Positions 56,041-64,000 of a stretch of DNA of 64,000 nucleotides are shown piece by piece; the first letter of the stretch is position 1; every line of letters starts with the position of its first letter. The translations under genes and the position numbers were made by a program. The notes beneath the pieces are model-generated. The model saw only the letters and a program-made list of their open reading frames with translations, was not told the origin of the DNA and ran no database searches. The stretch covers positions 6,598 to 70,597 of the forward strand of contig JAEYOX010000020.1 of the NCBI GenBank assembly GCA_023411265.1. The letters are read 5' to 3'. Source of the stretch: Bacteroidota bacterium. GTDB taxonomy: Bacteria > Bacteroidota > Bacteroidia > Flavobacteriales > Weeksellaceae.

Positions 56041-56191
56041 ATATTAATTTTTTTTTGATTTAAAACTTCATCCAGTCGGCTCATATCAAAATGATTCGCT
56101 AGGATATCGGGAGTCATCGACTGCAAAGCAATAAGCGCAAGCTGGCACGCCTGGCAGGATCAGTAATTCCCTGAGATACATCTCCTTTCAT
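56037..56191 (-). pseudogene. ArsR-family regulator relic
   Basis: From ATG at 56191 the frame gives MKGDVSQGITDPARRAS, a near match to the ArsR start MKRDVFQAIADPTRRAI. After a 1-base deletion (TTGGCG to TTGCG) the frame shifts to LALIALQSMTPDILANHFDM, the HTH region. It then jumps to SRLDEVLNQKKINI, which resembles the usual C-terminus, so the middle is deleted. The TGA overlaps the DUF1801 ATG. Clearly inactive. Confidence 0.7.
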
Positions 56192-56283
56192 TATTTATAA
56201 TCTAGTTTAGCAGCATTCGAGTTGTGAATATAAGCGTAACTTATCCGTTTCGCAATAGTATTTTTGTTTTTTAAATATTCCAA

Positions 56284-56315
56284 GAAAAAAAGTGCAGCCC
56301 ACACAGCTGCACTTT
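56284..56315 (-). terminator. Terminator of mdh
   Basis: 10-bp stem AAAGTGCAGC/GCTGCACTTT with a 7-base loop and T-run on the minus strand, about 85 bases after the mdh stop. Confidence 0.75.
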
Positions 56316-56398
56316 ATAAAAATATTTATCGCATTTGTAAGTTATTAACAGGTCGCCGCTCCGCCGCTCCCTATTGGTTTCCGAATTCTAAAAGTTAG

Positions 56399-57325
56399 TT
56401 AGAACTTCAGATCGCCATTTACTTCTCTCACCGCCTTCGCAGCAGTGGCAAATTTTTCTTTTTCAGCATCTGTTAGCGTGATTTCCACGATTTCCTCAAC
56501 ACCGTTTCTTCCGATAATGGCAGGAACGCCGAGGCAAATATCTTGCTGTCCGTACTCACCATCCAACATTAAAGAACAGGGGATCATCTTTTTATGGTCG
56601 CAAAGAATAGCATGAACCATCACAGATACAGCCGCTCCCGGAGCGTACCAAGCTGAGGTTCCCAAAAGTTTGGTAAGGGTTGCCCCTCCTACTTTGGTTT
56701 CTTCAATAACGTAATTTTGTTTTTCTTCATTCAGAAATTCGGTAACCGGAACGCCATTTCTGGTTGCTTTACTCAGTAGTGGGAGCATTCCTGTATCACT
56801 GTGGGCAGCGATCACCATTCCATCTACATCAGAAATCGGCGCTTTCAGTGCTTCCGCCAATCTGTATTTGAATCTTGCACTATCCAGAGCACCTCCCATT
56901 CCGATAATTCTGTGTTTTGGAAGTCCGGAGGTTTTATGAACCAAATAAGCCATGGTATCCATCGGATTCGACACTACAATGATGATGACATTTGGCGAAT
57001 GCTGTACCAGATTGGCAGTAACTTCTTTTACTATACCTGCATTGATTCCGATAAGTTCTTCTCTTGTCATTCCCGGTTTCCGTGGAATTCCGGAAGTGAT
57101 AACGGCTACTTCTGAACCTGCTGTTTTGGAATAATCTCCTGTGGTTCCGGTAATTTGGGTATCAAACCCGTTCAGCGAAGCGGTTTGCATCAGATCCATG
57201 GCCTTTCCTTCGGCAAAACCTTCTTTGATGTCAACCAACACTACTTCTGAACAGAAGTTTTTCATTGCAATATATTCAGCACAACTGGCTCCTACTGCAC
57301 CTGCTCCTACTACGGTAACTTTCAT
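56399..57325 (-). CDS. mdh: Malate dehydrogenase (LDH-like type)
   Basis: 308 residues. NAD-binding GAGAVGASCAEYIA, VITSGIPRKPGMTREEL (substrate Arg residues), VSNPMDTMAYL and the catalytic His in VIAAHSDTGMLPLL are visible. The TCA enzyme oxidising malate to oxaloacetate. The length and NAD motif fit the LDH-like group found in Bacteroidota. The transcript has a 5' leader of about 60 bases with two hairpins. Confidence 0.94.
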   Translation of the reverse strand: MKVTVVGAGAVGASCAEYIAMKNFCSEVVLVDIKEGFAEGKAMDLMQTASLNGFDTQITGTTGDYSKTAGSEVAVITSGIPRKPGMTREELIGINAGIVKEVTANLVQHSPNVIIIVVSNPMDTMAYLVHKTSGLPKHRIIGMGGALDSARFKYRLAEALKAPISDVDGMVIAAHSDTGMLPLLSKATRNGVPVTEFLNEEKQNYVIEETKVGGATLTKLLGTSAWYAPGAAVSVMVHAILCDHKKMIPCSLMLDGEYGQQDICLGVPAIIGRNGVEEIVEITLTDAEKEKFATAAKAVREVNGDLKF

Positions 57326-57358
57326 ATTTTTTATATTTTAATATTGTTTTCAGCACAT

Positions 57359-57390
57359 CCTCTGTACAAGAGGCAGCCTGTAATTCAGGC
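57359..57390 (-). promoter_or_regulatory. Two tandem hairpins in the mdh leader
   Basis: GCCTG/CAGGC (57376-57390) and CCTCT/AGAGG (57359-57373), each with a 5-base loop, are separated by two bases. They lie at the very 5' end of the mRNA predicted from TAAATTTG at 57401-57394. Confidence 0.4.
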
Positions 57391-57393
57391 ATC

Positions 57394-57401
57394 CAAATTT
57401 A
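57394..57401 (-). promoter_or_regulatory. -7 box of mdh
   Basis: TAAATTTG, exact consensus on the minus strand. Confidence 0.55.
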
Positions 57402-57460
57402 CAAATTATTGAAAGCCTGACCAAGAGATGGCTACAGGTTTTCTTCTGGGATAAATGTTA

Positions 57461-58474
57461 TTATTTTTCTTCTTCAAAATACAGTCGGTAATATTTCCCT
57501 TTTTCGTCTTGCCCGGTCTCTATTTTCTGCCTATCACCATGTACATAAATGTGGAAATTTTTATCCAGTTTGATAACACTTTTGAAATACCGGGAATTCT
57601 TTTTCACCGCGGTTGCATTGATGAGAAATTCCTCTGCAATGGAAACCTGCATATCCTGTTCATAATCCGTTTTAAAATTCACAAAACTTTCAATCACATT
57701 TTCATCCTGCAGCACTTCTTTAGAAAATTCCTGCAAATCGAATTGTTCTTTTTCTTTAAAAAAAGTGATGGATTTATTTAAAAAATCCGCCTGATCTGCT
57801 TTTGACACTTCAAATTCCTGCGGAAGCTTCTGGGTAATAAAATCCTTGTACACGGCAAGGGTTTCGCCGGTATGAAAATAATCGTCTTTGCGGGGCTGTA
57901 CTTTGAGGAAATCCTCAAACCAGTAATATTCGTCACCATTTTTATTTTGATCAATCACCGAAACTGCATATCCGGTTTCCTTGGAATTATTATAAATAAT
58001 GCAGCCTTTATCCAGCTTCGACAGCCCGATACCCCAGTCGTTCTTAAGATCAAAACTTTCTTCTTCTCCATTTATTTTAAGGAAAGGAAGTTTATTTTCA
58101 GTTTTAAAAATGCCGATTTGATCAATTCTGCCTTCTTCGGTTTCTTCTCCTGCAAAATAGCAAAGGAACATTTCACCGCCCTGAATTCTGGGGTTTTCCG
58201 CAACTTCATACAGATGTTTTGCGATGGCTTTGCTTTCTTCAATAAAATTTGATTTATCATCAAAAATTTCAGAAACCGCATGATAAACGGGATTATTAAC
58301 GAGATAAGAATCGCTGTAAAACTGAAACTGCTCTTCTGATTTGAATGATTTCAGAAAGAAATCCGAAAGCAGTTCTTTCATTTCATCTTCCAGTTGAAGA
58401 ACATTTTGCGAGAGATGAAGATTTTCTTGGCGTACTTTATTTCCGACCCGGTGTACAATAATATCCGTGAACAT
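57461..58474 (-). CDS. Nucleoid-associated protein (NdpA/YejK-like)
   Basis: 337 residues. N-terminal MFTDIIVHRVGNKVRQE and the core with EMFLCYFAGEETEEG and ENVIESFVNFKTDYEQD match the NdpA family. It is a nucleoid protein of unknown DNA-binding mechanism. It is transcribed from TATTTTTG at 58502-58495 on the minus strand with a 20-base leader. Confidence 0.82.
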   Translation of the reverse strand: MFTDIIVHRVGNKVRQENLHLSQNVLQLEDEMKELLSDFFLKSFKSEEQFQFYSDSYLVNNPVYHAVSEIFDDKSNFIEESKAIAKHLYEVAENPRIQGGEMFLCYFAGEETEEGRIDQIGIFKTENKLPFLKINGEEESFDLKNDWGIGLSKLDKGCIIYNNSKETGYAVSVIDQNKNGDEYYWFEDFLKVQPRKDDYFHTGETLAVYKDFITQKLPQEFEVSKADQADFLNKSITFFKEKEQFDLQEFSKEVLQDENVIESFVNFKTDYEQDMQVSIAEEFLINATAVKKNSRYFKSVIKLDKNFHIYVHGDRQKIETGQDEKGKYYRLYFEEEK

Positions 58475-58494
58475 AAGTGAAAATTTATCGGCTG

Positions 58495-58502
58495 CAAAAA
58501 TA
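58495..58502 (-). promoter_or_regulatory. -7 box of the nucleoid-associated gene
   Basis: TATTTTTG, exact consensus, 20 bases before the ATG at 58474. Confidence 0.55.
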
Positions 58503-58562
58503 CCTTTTTATCTTCACAATAATTTGCGGGAGAACTTTGATAATCGTTTAAATAGTATTGAT

Positions 58563-58703
58563 TTATTTCACGAATGATTGCCATTCTATGCGCTGATGCA
58601 AATTCAGAATAGTATAAATGACTTTCAGGTGATATTTCACAGTATTTTCTGAAATGAAGAGAATTTCGGCAATTTCTCTGATGTTTTGTGCACCATGTCT
58701 TTT
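58563..58703 (-). pseudogene. LuxR-type helix-turn-helix relic
   Basis: In the 530-base gap between ndpA-like and the HEAT-repeat gene, the minus strand encodes NIREIAEILFISENTVKYHL and then KVIYTILNLHQR, a nearly perfect GerE/LuxR HTH, ending at TAA 58565-58563. Upstream there is an in-frame TAG (58706-58704) and no start or receiver domain. So only the DNA-binding tail of a NarL/FixJ-type regulator survives. Nothing else is recognised in the gap. Confidence 0.65.
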
Positions 58704-58981
58704 CTACTGCTTTTCATCCTTCCTGCAGAGCAAGATCCAGATTATAAAAGTGAGCTTTTAACCGGTAGGGAGAATTTATTCACTAATATATTCCATTATT
58801 TTTCGTGGTAGACTCCGTTTATAATCCAACCGATCGAATCTCTTAAGTTGGTAAAATGCGGCGTTTTTTTAACAATTGCCAAAAAGAGCACTTGTGCATA
58901 GTCTTTTATTTACTAACCCACGAATATCATTGTAATATTATAATTAAAAATAGAATTCATTGCCAATAGTAAAATAATCAG

Positions 58982-58989
58982 TACCTTTG
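58982..58989 (+). promoter_or_regulatory. -7 box of the exopolysaccharide-like operon
   Basis: TACCTTTG, exact consensus, 15 bases before the ATG at 59005. It lies over the TTG that opens the longer frame, so the ATG is the start. Confidence 0.55.
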
Positions 58990-59004
58990 ACCCAAACACA
59001 AGTG

Positions 59005-60141
59005 ATGGATACTATAAAATTCTATTTATATTATCTCGACTCCATTTTTATCGGTTACCCCTTAGTCATCAGAATGACGGTCAGCCTTATCATGCTCCTG
59101 ATAAGTTTGTATGTTATTGCAATGGTGAGAATTGTAATAACCGTTAGAAGGCGAAAACGAGATAATGCAAGATGCGAAAACATCCGCGAACGATATGAAG
59201 AGAAACTCCAAACTGTTTTGCTTACTGAGCAAAAAATGAGTTTTTATGAAGTGAAAGACCTACTCGATCCGAATAACACTGTTTTTAAAAACTGGGAAAA
59301 AAGGTATATCACAGATCTGATTATTCAACTAAAAGAAAAACCATCTTTTAATGATCATAATTATACCCATTTATTAGAAATCTTTTCTCTTCAAGAATTT
59401 TGGGAAAAGAAACTTCAGAAAGACAATTTAAGTGAAAGTAAAAATGCACTACGGATATTGGATCAGATCAGAGAAGGGATTTCTGGAAGTTTATTTTCAA
59501 AGAAAATCAATTCTAATGAGGCTACGCTCCGCAAACATATAAAAAGCGAGCATTTAAAATATGCTTCCAATGATGCTTTCAAATTTCTAGAAAATAATTT
59601 TGACAAAGATTTCAATGCATTAGATGCGGTGAGATTACATGATTCCCTGAAAGAAAGAAATTCTGTCCGCCCGCTACCACTGCTCACCAAGTGGCTCAAG
59701 AACTCCAACAAAGAGTCTTTCCAGAGTTTTATAATTAAGGAAATCGGATATTTTGAACAGAAAACGGCGGCACCTTATTTATTGGAATTTTTCAAAACTA
59801 CAGACAGCGGATCGGTGAAGGCTGAAATTGCACATACCTTAGGTGTACTCAAATATGAAGAAGCAATCCCAATAATGGCAGAAGAATATTCGTACAACCC
59901 GACGGTGGTACAGGAAGCCATCATCGATATGATGGGAGAACTGCGCACCAAAGAAGCCTTCGATTTTCTTAAGGAAATCTACCCTCAGACGCAGAATAAT
60001 GAGACAGTGATTAAGATCATAAAAAATCTGTATAAAATTGATAAACGAAAAACCACTGTATTTATACAGAAATCTACACCAACCTCCTTTGAGAAGGAAA
60101 CGCTTGCTTATATCAAACGTAATGCAGTAACTTCACATTAA
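59005..60141 (+). CDS. Membrane-anchored HEAT-repeat protein
   Basis: 378 residues from MDTIKFYLYYLD. One membrane segment (VIRMTVSLIMLLISLYVIAM), then a charged helical domain and HEAT-like repeats near the C-terminus (KTAAPYLLEFFKTTDSGSVK, AEIAHTLGVLKYEEAIPIMA). Likely a scaffold for the synthase encoded 11 bases downstream. No enzymatic motif. Confidence 0.75.
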   Translation: MDTIKFYLYYLDSIFIGYPLVIRMTVSLIMLLISLYVIAMVRIVITVRRRKRDNARCENIRERYEEKLQTVLLTEQKMSFYEVKDLLDPNNTVFKNWEKRYITDLIIQLKEKPSFNDHNYTHLLEIFSLQEFWEKKLQKDNLSESKNALRILDQIREGISGSLFSKKINSNEATLRKHIKSEHLKYASNDAFKFLENNFDKDFNALDAVRLHDSLKERNSVRPLPLLTKWLKNSNKESFQSFIIKEIGYFEQKTAAPYLLEFFKTTDSGSVKAEIAHTLGVLKYEEAIPIMAEEYSYNPTVVQEAIIDMMGELRTKEAFDFLKEIYPQTQNNETVIKIIKNLYKIDKRKTTVFIQKSTPTSFEKETLAYIKRNAVTSH

Positions 60142-60152
60142 GATAGAAACAC

Positions 60153-61592
60153 ATGGAACAAATCCTGTATTTTTATCAATATACAATCTATTTTTATAGT
60201 ATTGCAATCACTCTTTTTTATTTATTTTTAATGGTCTGTTCTTATTTTATGATTGAGAAGAAAAAGATCAAATACACCCACGTAGAAAGAGAACTGTTGG
60301 TAAGTTTACCAGAATATGCGCCTTACATTTCCATCATTGCTCCGGCCTTCAACGAGGAAGTTATTATTATCGACAATGTAAAATCATTTCTAAATCTTGA
60401 TTATCCCAATTATGAGGTGATCATTATAAATGACGGTAGCAAAGACAAAACACTGGATCTTCTGATAGAACATTTTGATCTGGAAGAAGTCGCATTTCCT
60501 TATATCGAAAAAGTACGCTGCCGTCCTGTAAAACGGATTTTTAAATCCACGAGGACTGAGTTTCAGAAACTCATGGTGGTGGATAAAATCAACGGGGGTA
60601 CCAAAGCTGATGCGATGAATGCAGGGGTAAATGTGGCCAACTACGATTATTTTATTAATACAGATGTAGATTGTCTTTTAGCCCCAGATACGCTCACGAA
60701 AGTAATTCTTCCAGTACTAGATTCCAAAACAGAAGTTATTGCTGTAGGTGCCACCATGCGTATGTCGAATGGCTGCGAGGTGGATCACGGTGTAATCACG
60801 AGAGTAAGACCACCCAAAGGAATTATCCCTACTTTCCAGGAAACAGAATACTTGCGTTCTTATCTTTTAGCAAAAATGGGATGGTCCATGTTCAATCTTA
60901 TTCCTAATGTTTCGGGAGGTTTTGGACTTTTCAGCAGAAGTATCGTTATTGAAGCCGGTGGTTTTGATCCGCTTTCTCATGCCGAGGATATGGACATGAC
61001 AATGCGCATGGTAGCTTATATGCGGGAAAATGGCCGGAAATACAGAATTGTGCAGATTCCAGATACGTGTTGCTGGACGGAAGGCCCTCCTACTCTTAAA
61101 GTTTTGAACCGACAGCGAACCCGGTGGGGACGAGGACTTCTTCAGATTTTTGTGGTACACCGTAAATTTCTTTTTAACAGAAAATACGGAAGAATGGGCC
61201 TTGTTATTTTGCCATATGCTTTGATCTTCGAATTTCTAGCACCCATCATTGAGCTTACCGGATTAGTGACTTTTATCTATCTGCTTTTTACCAGTCAGAT
61301 TAATTTTAATACTTTTTGGCTTATGCTTCTCTTTGTATATCTCATTGGAATTACTATGTCACTGATGACTATTTCCTATGACATTAGAGTTAAAAGACAA
61401 TATAAAACCTACCCGGAATACCTGCGCTTAATCTTATTTTCATCCGTAGAAGCGTTTGTATATCATCCATTCGTTGTGCTTTTCAGTTTGAAAGGATATT
61501 GGCAGTTTCTCACTCAGAAAAATTTTAGTTGGGGTTCCATGACACGACAGGGATTCTCTAAACAAAATCCGCAATCCAAAACCGCAGCCTGA
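60153..61592 (+). CDS. Processive family-2 glycosyltransferase (PgaC/IcaA-like)
   Basis: 479 residues. An N-terminal membrane segment is followed by the GT2 domain (IIAPAFNEEVI, IINDGSKDKT, INTDVDC with the DxD, HAEDMDMTMRM and the RQRTRWGRGLLQI motif of processive synthases) and three C-terminal membrane segments. Resembles poly-GlcNAc or hyaluronan-type synthases that polymerise and translocate the chain. Likely product is an exported polysaccharide. The middle gene of a three-gene operon. Confidence 0.88.
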   Translation: MEQILYFYQYTIYFYSIAITLFYLFLMVCSYFMIEKKKIKYTHVERELLVSLPEYAPYISIIAPAFNEEVIIIDNVKSFLNLDYPNYEVIIINDGSKDKTLDLLIEHFDLEEVAFPYIEKVRCRPVKRIFKSTRTEFQKLMVVDKINGGTKADAMNAGVNVANYDYFINTDVDCLLAPDTLTKVILPVLDSKTEVIAVGATMRMSNGCEVDHGVITRVRPPKGIIPTFQETEYLRSYLLAKMGWSMFNLIPNVSGGFGLFSRSIVIEAGGFDPLSHAEDMDMTMRMVAYMRENGRKYRIVQIPDTCCWTEGPPTLKVLNRQRTRWGRGLLQIFVVHRKFLFNRKYGRMGLVILPYALIFEFLAPIIELTGLVTFIYLLFTSQINFNTFWLMLLFVYLIGITMSLMTISYDIRVKRQYKTYPEYLRLILFSSVEAFVYHPFVVLFSLKGYWQFLTQKNFSWGSMTRQGFSKQNPQSKTAA

Positions 61593-61617
61593 TTTTCCAA
61601 TAAATACATCTATTTCT

Positions 61618-64000
61618 ATGAACTGGATCTTAAAAAACAAAGCCTTCTTTACCGTCAAACAGTTCTTAACCATCGTTGCTCTCTTTAGCTCTATGGTAAT
61701 GACCCATGCTCAAATCATGGAAGATACTGACGGAAGTGTGGAACTTGCTATTCAGGTTAAAAATCATTATCAGAAGGGAAACTGGGAAACGGGCAAGAAA
61801 ATTCTGGATGAAGGTTTAAAGAAGTATCCCAGAGATTCTGACCTGAGAATGTTGTCCGGAAGATATTTTCATCAAAAGAAACAATATGACAAGGCTAGAT
61901 ACGAACTGAAGAAAGCACTGGATTTCAATGCTAAAAACGTAGATGCAAAACAAATTCTTGTCAACGTGGAAGGCGAATCCAAAAGATACTCGAGCGCCAT
62001 CTGCTATGTAAATGAATTATTAGAAGTAAATCCCTACTGGAAAGGTCTTTGGCAAAAGAAGATTGAGCTTTATGAACTTCAGGGAAACAATGTAGAAGCC
62101 AACCGACTTAGAAAAAGACTCAGCCAAATTTATCCCAAAGATGCTAAAATACAGCAGGATTACACTTATACTACCGAAATGAGAGCTAATGCACTCCGTA
62201 AATCGGGAAGAATCGATGAAGCTATTGTGCTGAGTACAGACCTTGTGAAGAAGCAACCCGATAATCCAAATCATTACCTCACTCTCATCAATGATCATTT
62301 GAAAGCCGGAGATCCGTACACCGCAATGACATACGCCGAGCGCGGACTGAATCAGTTTGCAGGAAATATACAACTGGTGAATAAAAAATCAGGAATATTG
62401 GCCGATCAGAAAAGGTATGATGAATTGCTTCCATTCCTACAGGAACAAATAAAATACGGCAACCGTGCTGTCCTTCAGGAACAGTACAACTACTACCTTC
62501 TGGAAGCAGCGCGACATGCAAAAGACCAGGATCCTTCTACTCTTTACGGAAAAATATTTGACGGCAGCCCGGGAAATGAGGAAGCATTCAATTATGTTTT
62601 CAACAATGCAGTTGGAAACCAACAATATGAAGAAGCTTTGCATATTCTTACCAGATACCGACGAGCCCGCGGTGGTTTTAAAAATCTTTCCTTAAAAGAA
62701 CTGATGGTATACACCAGAATGGGAAATACCAGCCGTGCAGAATCGCTTACCAAACAACTATTCGCTCAATATCCAGGAGATTCGGATCTTAAAAGTGCTT
62801 ACGTTAAAATTCTTATAAACGAAGCAAAAGATTTAATGGCAGATCAAAGATATGACGAAGCGATACCGGTTTGGGATTTGGTTAAAAGATACGGTGACAA
62901 TGAAAATTTTAAAGTTGCTGAGAATGCGCTTTACAATGCTTTCGTGGAGCTGAAAGATTATAACAATGCATTGAATACCTTGAGCAGCATTCAACTAGAT
63001 GATCCTGATAATCCTTCCTTAAATATCCGAAAAGCAGATCTGTATTTTCAGCTGAAGCGGTATGAGATGGCCCTCACTTCTTACGAGCAAGCTTTCACAC
63101 AAGTTCCGGAAGAACAAAGGGTAAAATATCTTTCAGGATATGGTGAGATGATCACCGTGATCGTAAAAGAACTGAATGAGCAGTTCCGTTATGATGAATC
63201 TATGACCTACATACAACGGTGGCTTCAGCATGATCCTATGAATCTTACAGCATTAAAGTATGCCGTGAATCTTGCTTTTCAGAGAAAAAATCCGCAGGAA
63301 ATGAAAATGTATGCACAAAAGGGAAATGACGCACATCCGGATGAACTTTATTTCAAACTGAAACTGATGGAAATCGATACATTGGATGCGGAAAACTATG
63401 CGCAAGTTTCCAATGCCTTGCAAAATGAACTTTTAGAAAATCCTTATCATCAGGAAACTATCAAAGCCTTTGCCGAGGTATCAGAAAAATACAGCACATA
63501 TCTTATTAAAAATAGCCGCAGCGAGGAAGCCGTTGCCGTAGCAGACGCGGCTCTGAAATATATGCCTAATCAGAAAAGCCTTCGCTACACCAAAGGATTG
63601 GCTTTTGAAAAACTGAAAAAATTTGATTCTGCTTATGCTTATCAAAAATCTTTTGAACCTTCCCTTCTGGAGTTTCAGGAGTTCAAGCAGCAGCTTCATT
63701 ATTTAAAATACAAAAGCTTTCGAAACGAAATAGGCGTCTACCATTTGCGGAGCAGATTCGGAGATCAGGATATTCTCAGTACTGTTTCCACGCTTGAATA
63801 CAACCGTTTTGGTGAAAATGACACTTATACCGGCCGCATCAACTATGCAGGAAGAGATGCGGGAAAAGGACTTCAGTTTCAGGCGGAATGGTTCCGGAAC
63901 TGGGATGAAAATTTTCGTACCAAAATAGATGCAGCTTGGGCAAGCCAATTTTTCCCATCCATCGCTGTAAATGTTTCCGTTTACAGGGATTTCCCTGTAC
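61618..64000 (+). CDS. TPR protein with YaiO-like outer-membrane barrel, 3' end cut by window
   Basis: 794 residues visible from MNWILKNKAFF; the C-terminus continues beyond the window. A signal peptide (ending THAQ) is followed by about 650 residues of tetratricopeptide repeats (e.g. YDKARYELKKALDFNAKN, LKRYEMALTSYEQAF), then from residue ~705 a YaiO-like beta-barrel (TYTGRINYAGRDAGKG, FQAEWFRNWDENFR). The order TPR then barrel parallels PgaA and YaiO exporters. Same operon as the synthase, 25 bases after it. Confidence 0.82.
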   Translation, partial: MNWILKNKAFFTVKQFLTIVALFSSMVMTHAQIMEDTDGSVELAIQVKNHYQKGNWETGKKILDEGLKKYPRDSDLRMLSGRYFHQKKQYDKARYELKKALDFNAKNVDAKQILVNVEGESKRYSSAICYVNELLEVNPYWKGLWQKKIELYELQGNNVEANRLRKRLSQIYPKDAKIQQDYTYTTEMRANALRKSGRIDEAIVLSTDLVKKQPDNPNHYLTLINDHLKAGDPYTAMTYAERGLNQFAGNIQLVNKKSGILADQKRYDELLPFLQEQIKYGNRAVLQEQYNYYLLEAARHAKDQDPSTLYGKIFDGSPGNEEAFNYVFNNAVGNQQYEEALHILTRYRRARGGFKNLSLKELMVYTRMGNTSRAESLTKQLFAQYPGDSDLKSAYVKILINEAKDLMADQRYDEAIPVWDLVKRYGDNENFKVAENALYNAFVELKDYNNALNTLSSIQLDDPDNPSLNIRKADLYFQLKRYEMALTSYEQAFTQVPEEQRVKYLSGYGEMITVIVKELNEQFRYDESMTYIQRWLQHDPMNLTALKYAVNLAFQRKNPQEMKMYAQKGNDAHPDELYFKLKLMEIDTLDAENYAQVSNALQNELLENPYHQETIKAFAEVSEKYSTYLIKNSRSEEAVAVADAALKYMPNQKSLRYTKGLAFEKLKKFDSAYAYQKSFEPSLLEFQEFKQQLHYLKYKSFRNEIGVYHLRSRFGDQDILSTVSTLEYNRFGENDTYTGRINYAGRDAGKGLQFQAEWFRNWDENFRTKIDAAWASQFFPSIAVNVSVYRDFPV

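Noticed and set aside
56249..56256. TATTTTTG on the plus strand in the mdh/DUF1801 gap.
   Set aside because: A -7-like match with no plus-strand gene downstream before the convergent mdh; probably chance in AT-rich DNA.
1..64000. CRISPR arrays, insertion sequences, integrases or phage genes.
   Set aside because: No repeat-spacer pattern, transposase or integrase motif and no flanking inverted repeats were seen.

Overview
The window is a piece of a Bacteroidota chromosome, most likely from the Chryseobacterium/Kaistella group (Weeksellaceae). Signs seen in the sequence are the -7 promoter box TAnnTTTG in front of many genes, the near absence of Shine-Dalgarno sites, a type IX secretion (T9SS) C-terminal sorting domain, an L28-L33-DUF4295-FtsY block and many families typical of Flavobacteriia. 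Nothing looks like a phage, integrase, transposase or CRISPR array. Most of it is densely packed core genome with short strand-switching operons separated by strong bidirectional hairpin terminators.

Layout. 1-3.7 kb: sulfatase/LTA-synthase-like transferase, phosphatidylserine synthase, DEDD exonuclease. 3.7-7 kb: a 1085-residue T9SS-secreted surface protein. 7-9.5 kb: an accessory patch of small exported proteins, one frameshifted, and an RDD membrane protein. 9.5-17 kb: FAH-family enzyme, DUF417 membrane protein, upp, comF, queD, lpxH, a LuxE-like gene, an ABC-F ATPase. 17-20.6 kb: a histidine-rich cassette of small membrane protein, TonB-dependent receptor and lipoprotein, probably for metal uptake. 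20.6-25.8 kb: trigger factor, MgtC-like protein, DUF3109/DUF6427/DUF6341 genes, UspA, VOC protein. 25.8-28.3 kb: a cysteine-quartet/winged-helix protein and a degenerate ADP-ribosylglycohydrolase-like protein beside a tRNA-Ser and a tRNA-like relic. 28.3-44.4 kb: rRNA methyltransferase, MFS pump, catalase, fmt, recQ, ompA, folK, sppA, ftsY, ribosomal proteins, lnt. 44.4-58.5 kb: yjdM, flavin monooxygenase, aroC, thioredoxin-like proteins, der, murA, alkaline phosphatase, mdh, nucleoid-associated protein, with two regulator relics in the gaps. 59-64 kb: a HEAT-repeat / GT2 synthase / TPR-YaiO operon that looks like a synthase-dependent exopolysaccharide system and runs off the right edge.

The most notable observations are: (a) a recurring TAnnTTTG-N4/5-start-codon arrangement predicting leaderless mRNAs for at least seven housekeeping genes, including aroC with a GTG start; (b) the unexplained two-gene locus at 25.9-28.0 kb in which an ADP-ribosylglycohydrolase fold has lost its metal motifs; (c) MurA with Asp in place of the active-site Cys, predicting intrinsic fosfomycin insensitivity; (d) the His-rich TonB cassette; (e) the exopolysaccharide-like operon; and (f) decaying ArsR, LuxR and tRNA relics in intergenic DNA. 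Family names come from recognition of sequence motifs, not from a database search.
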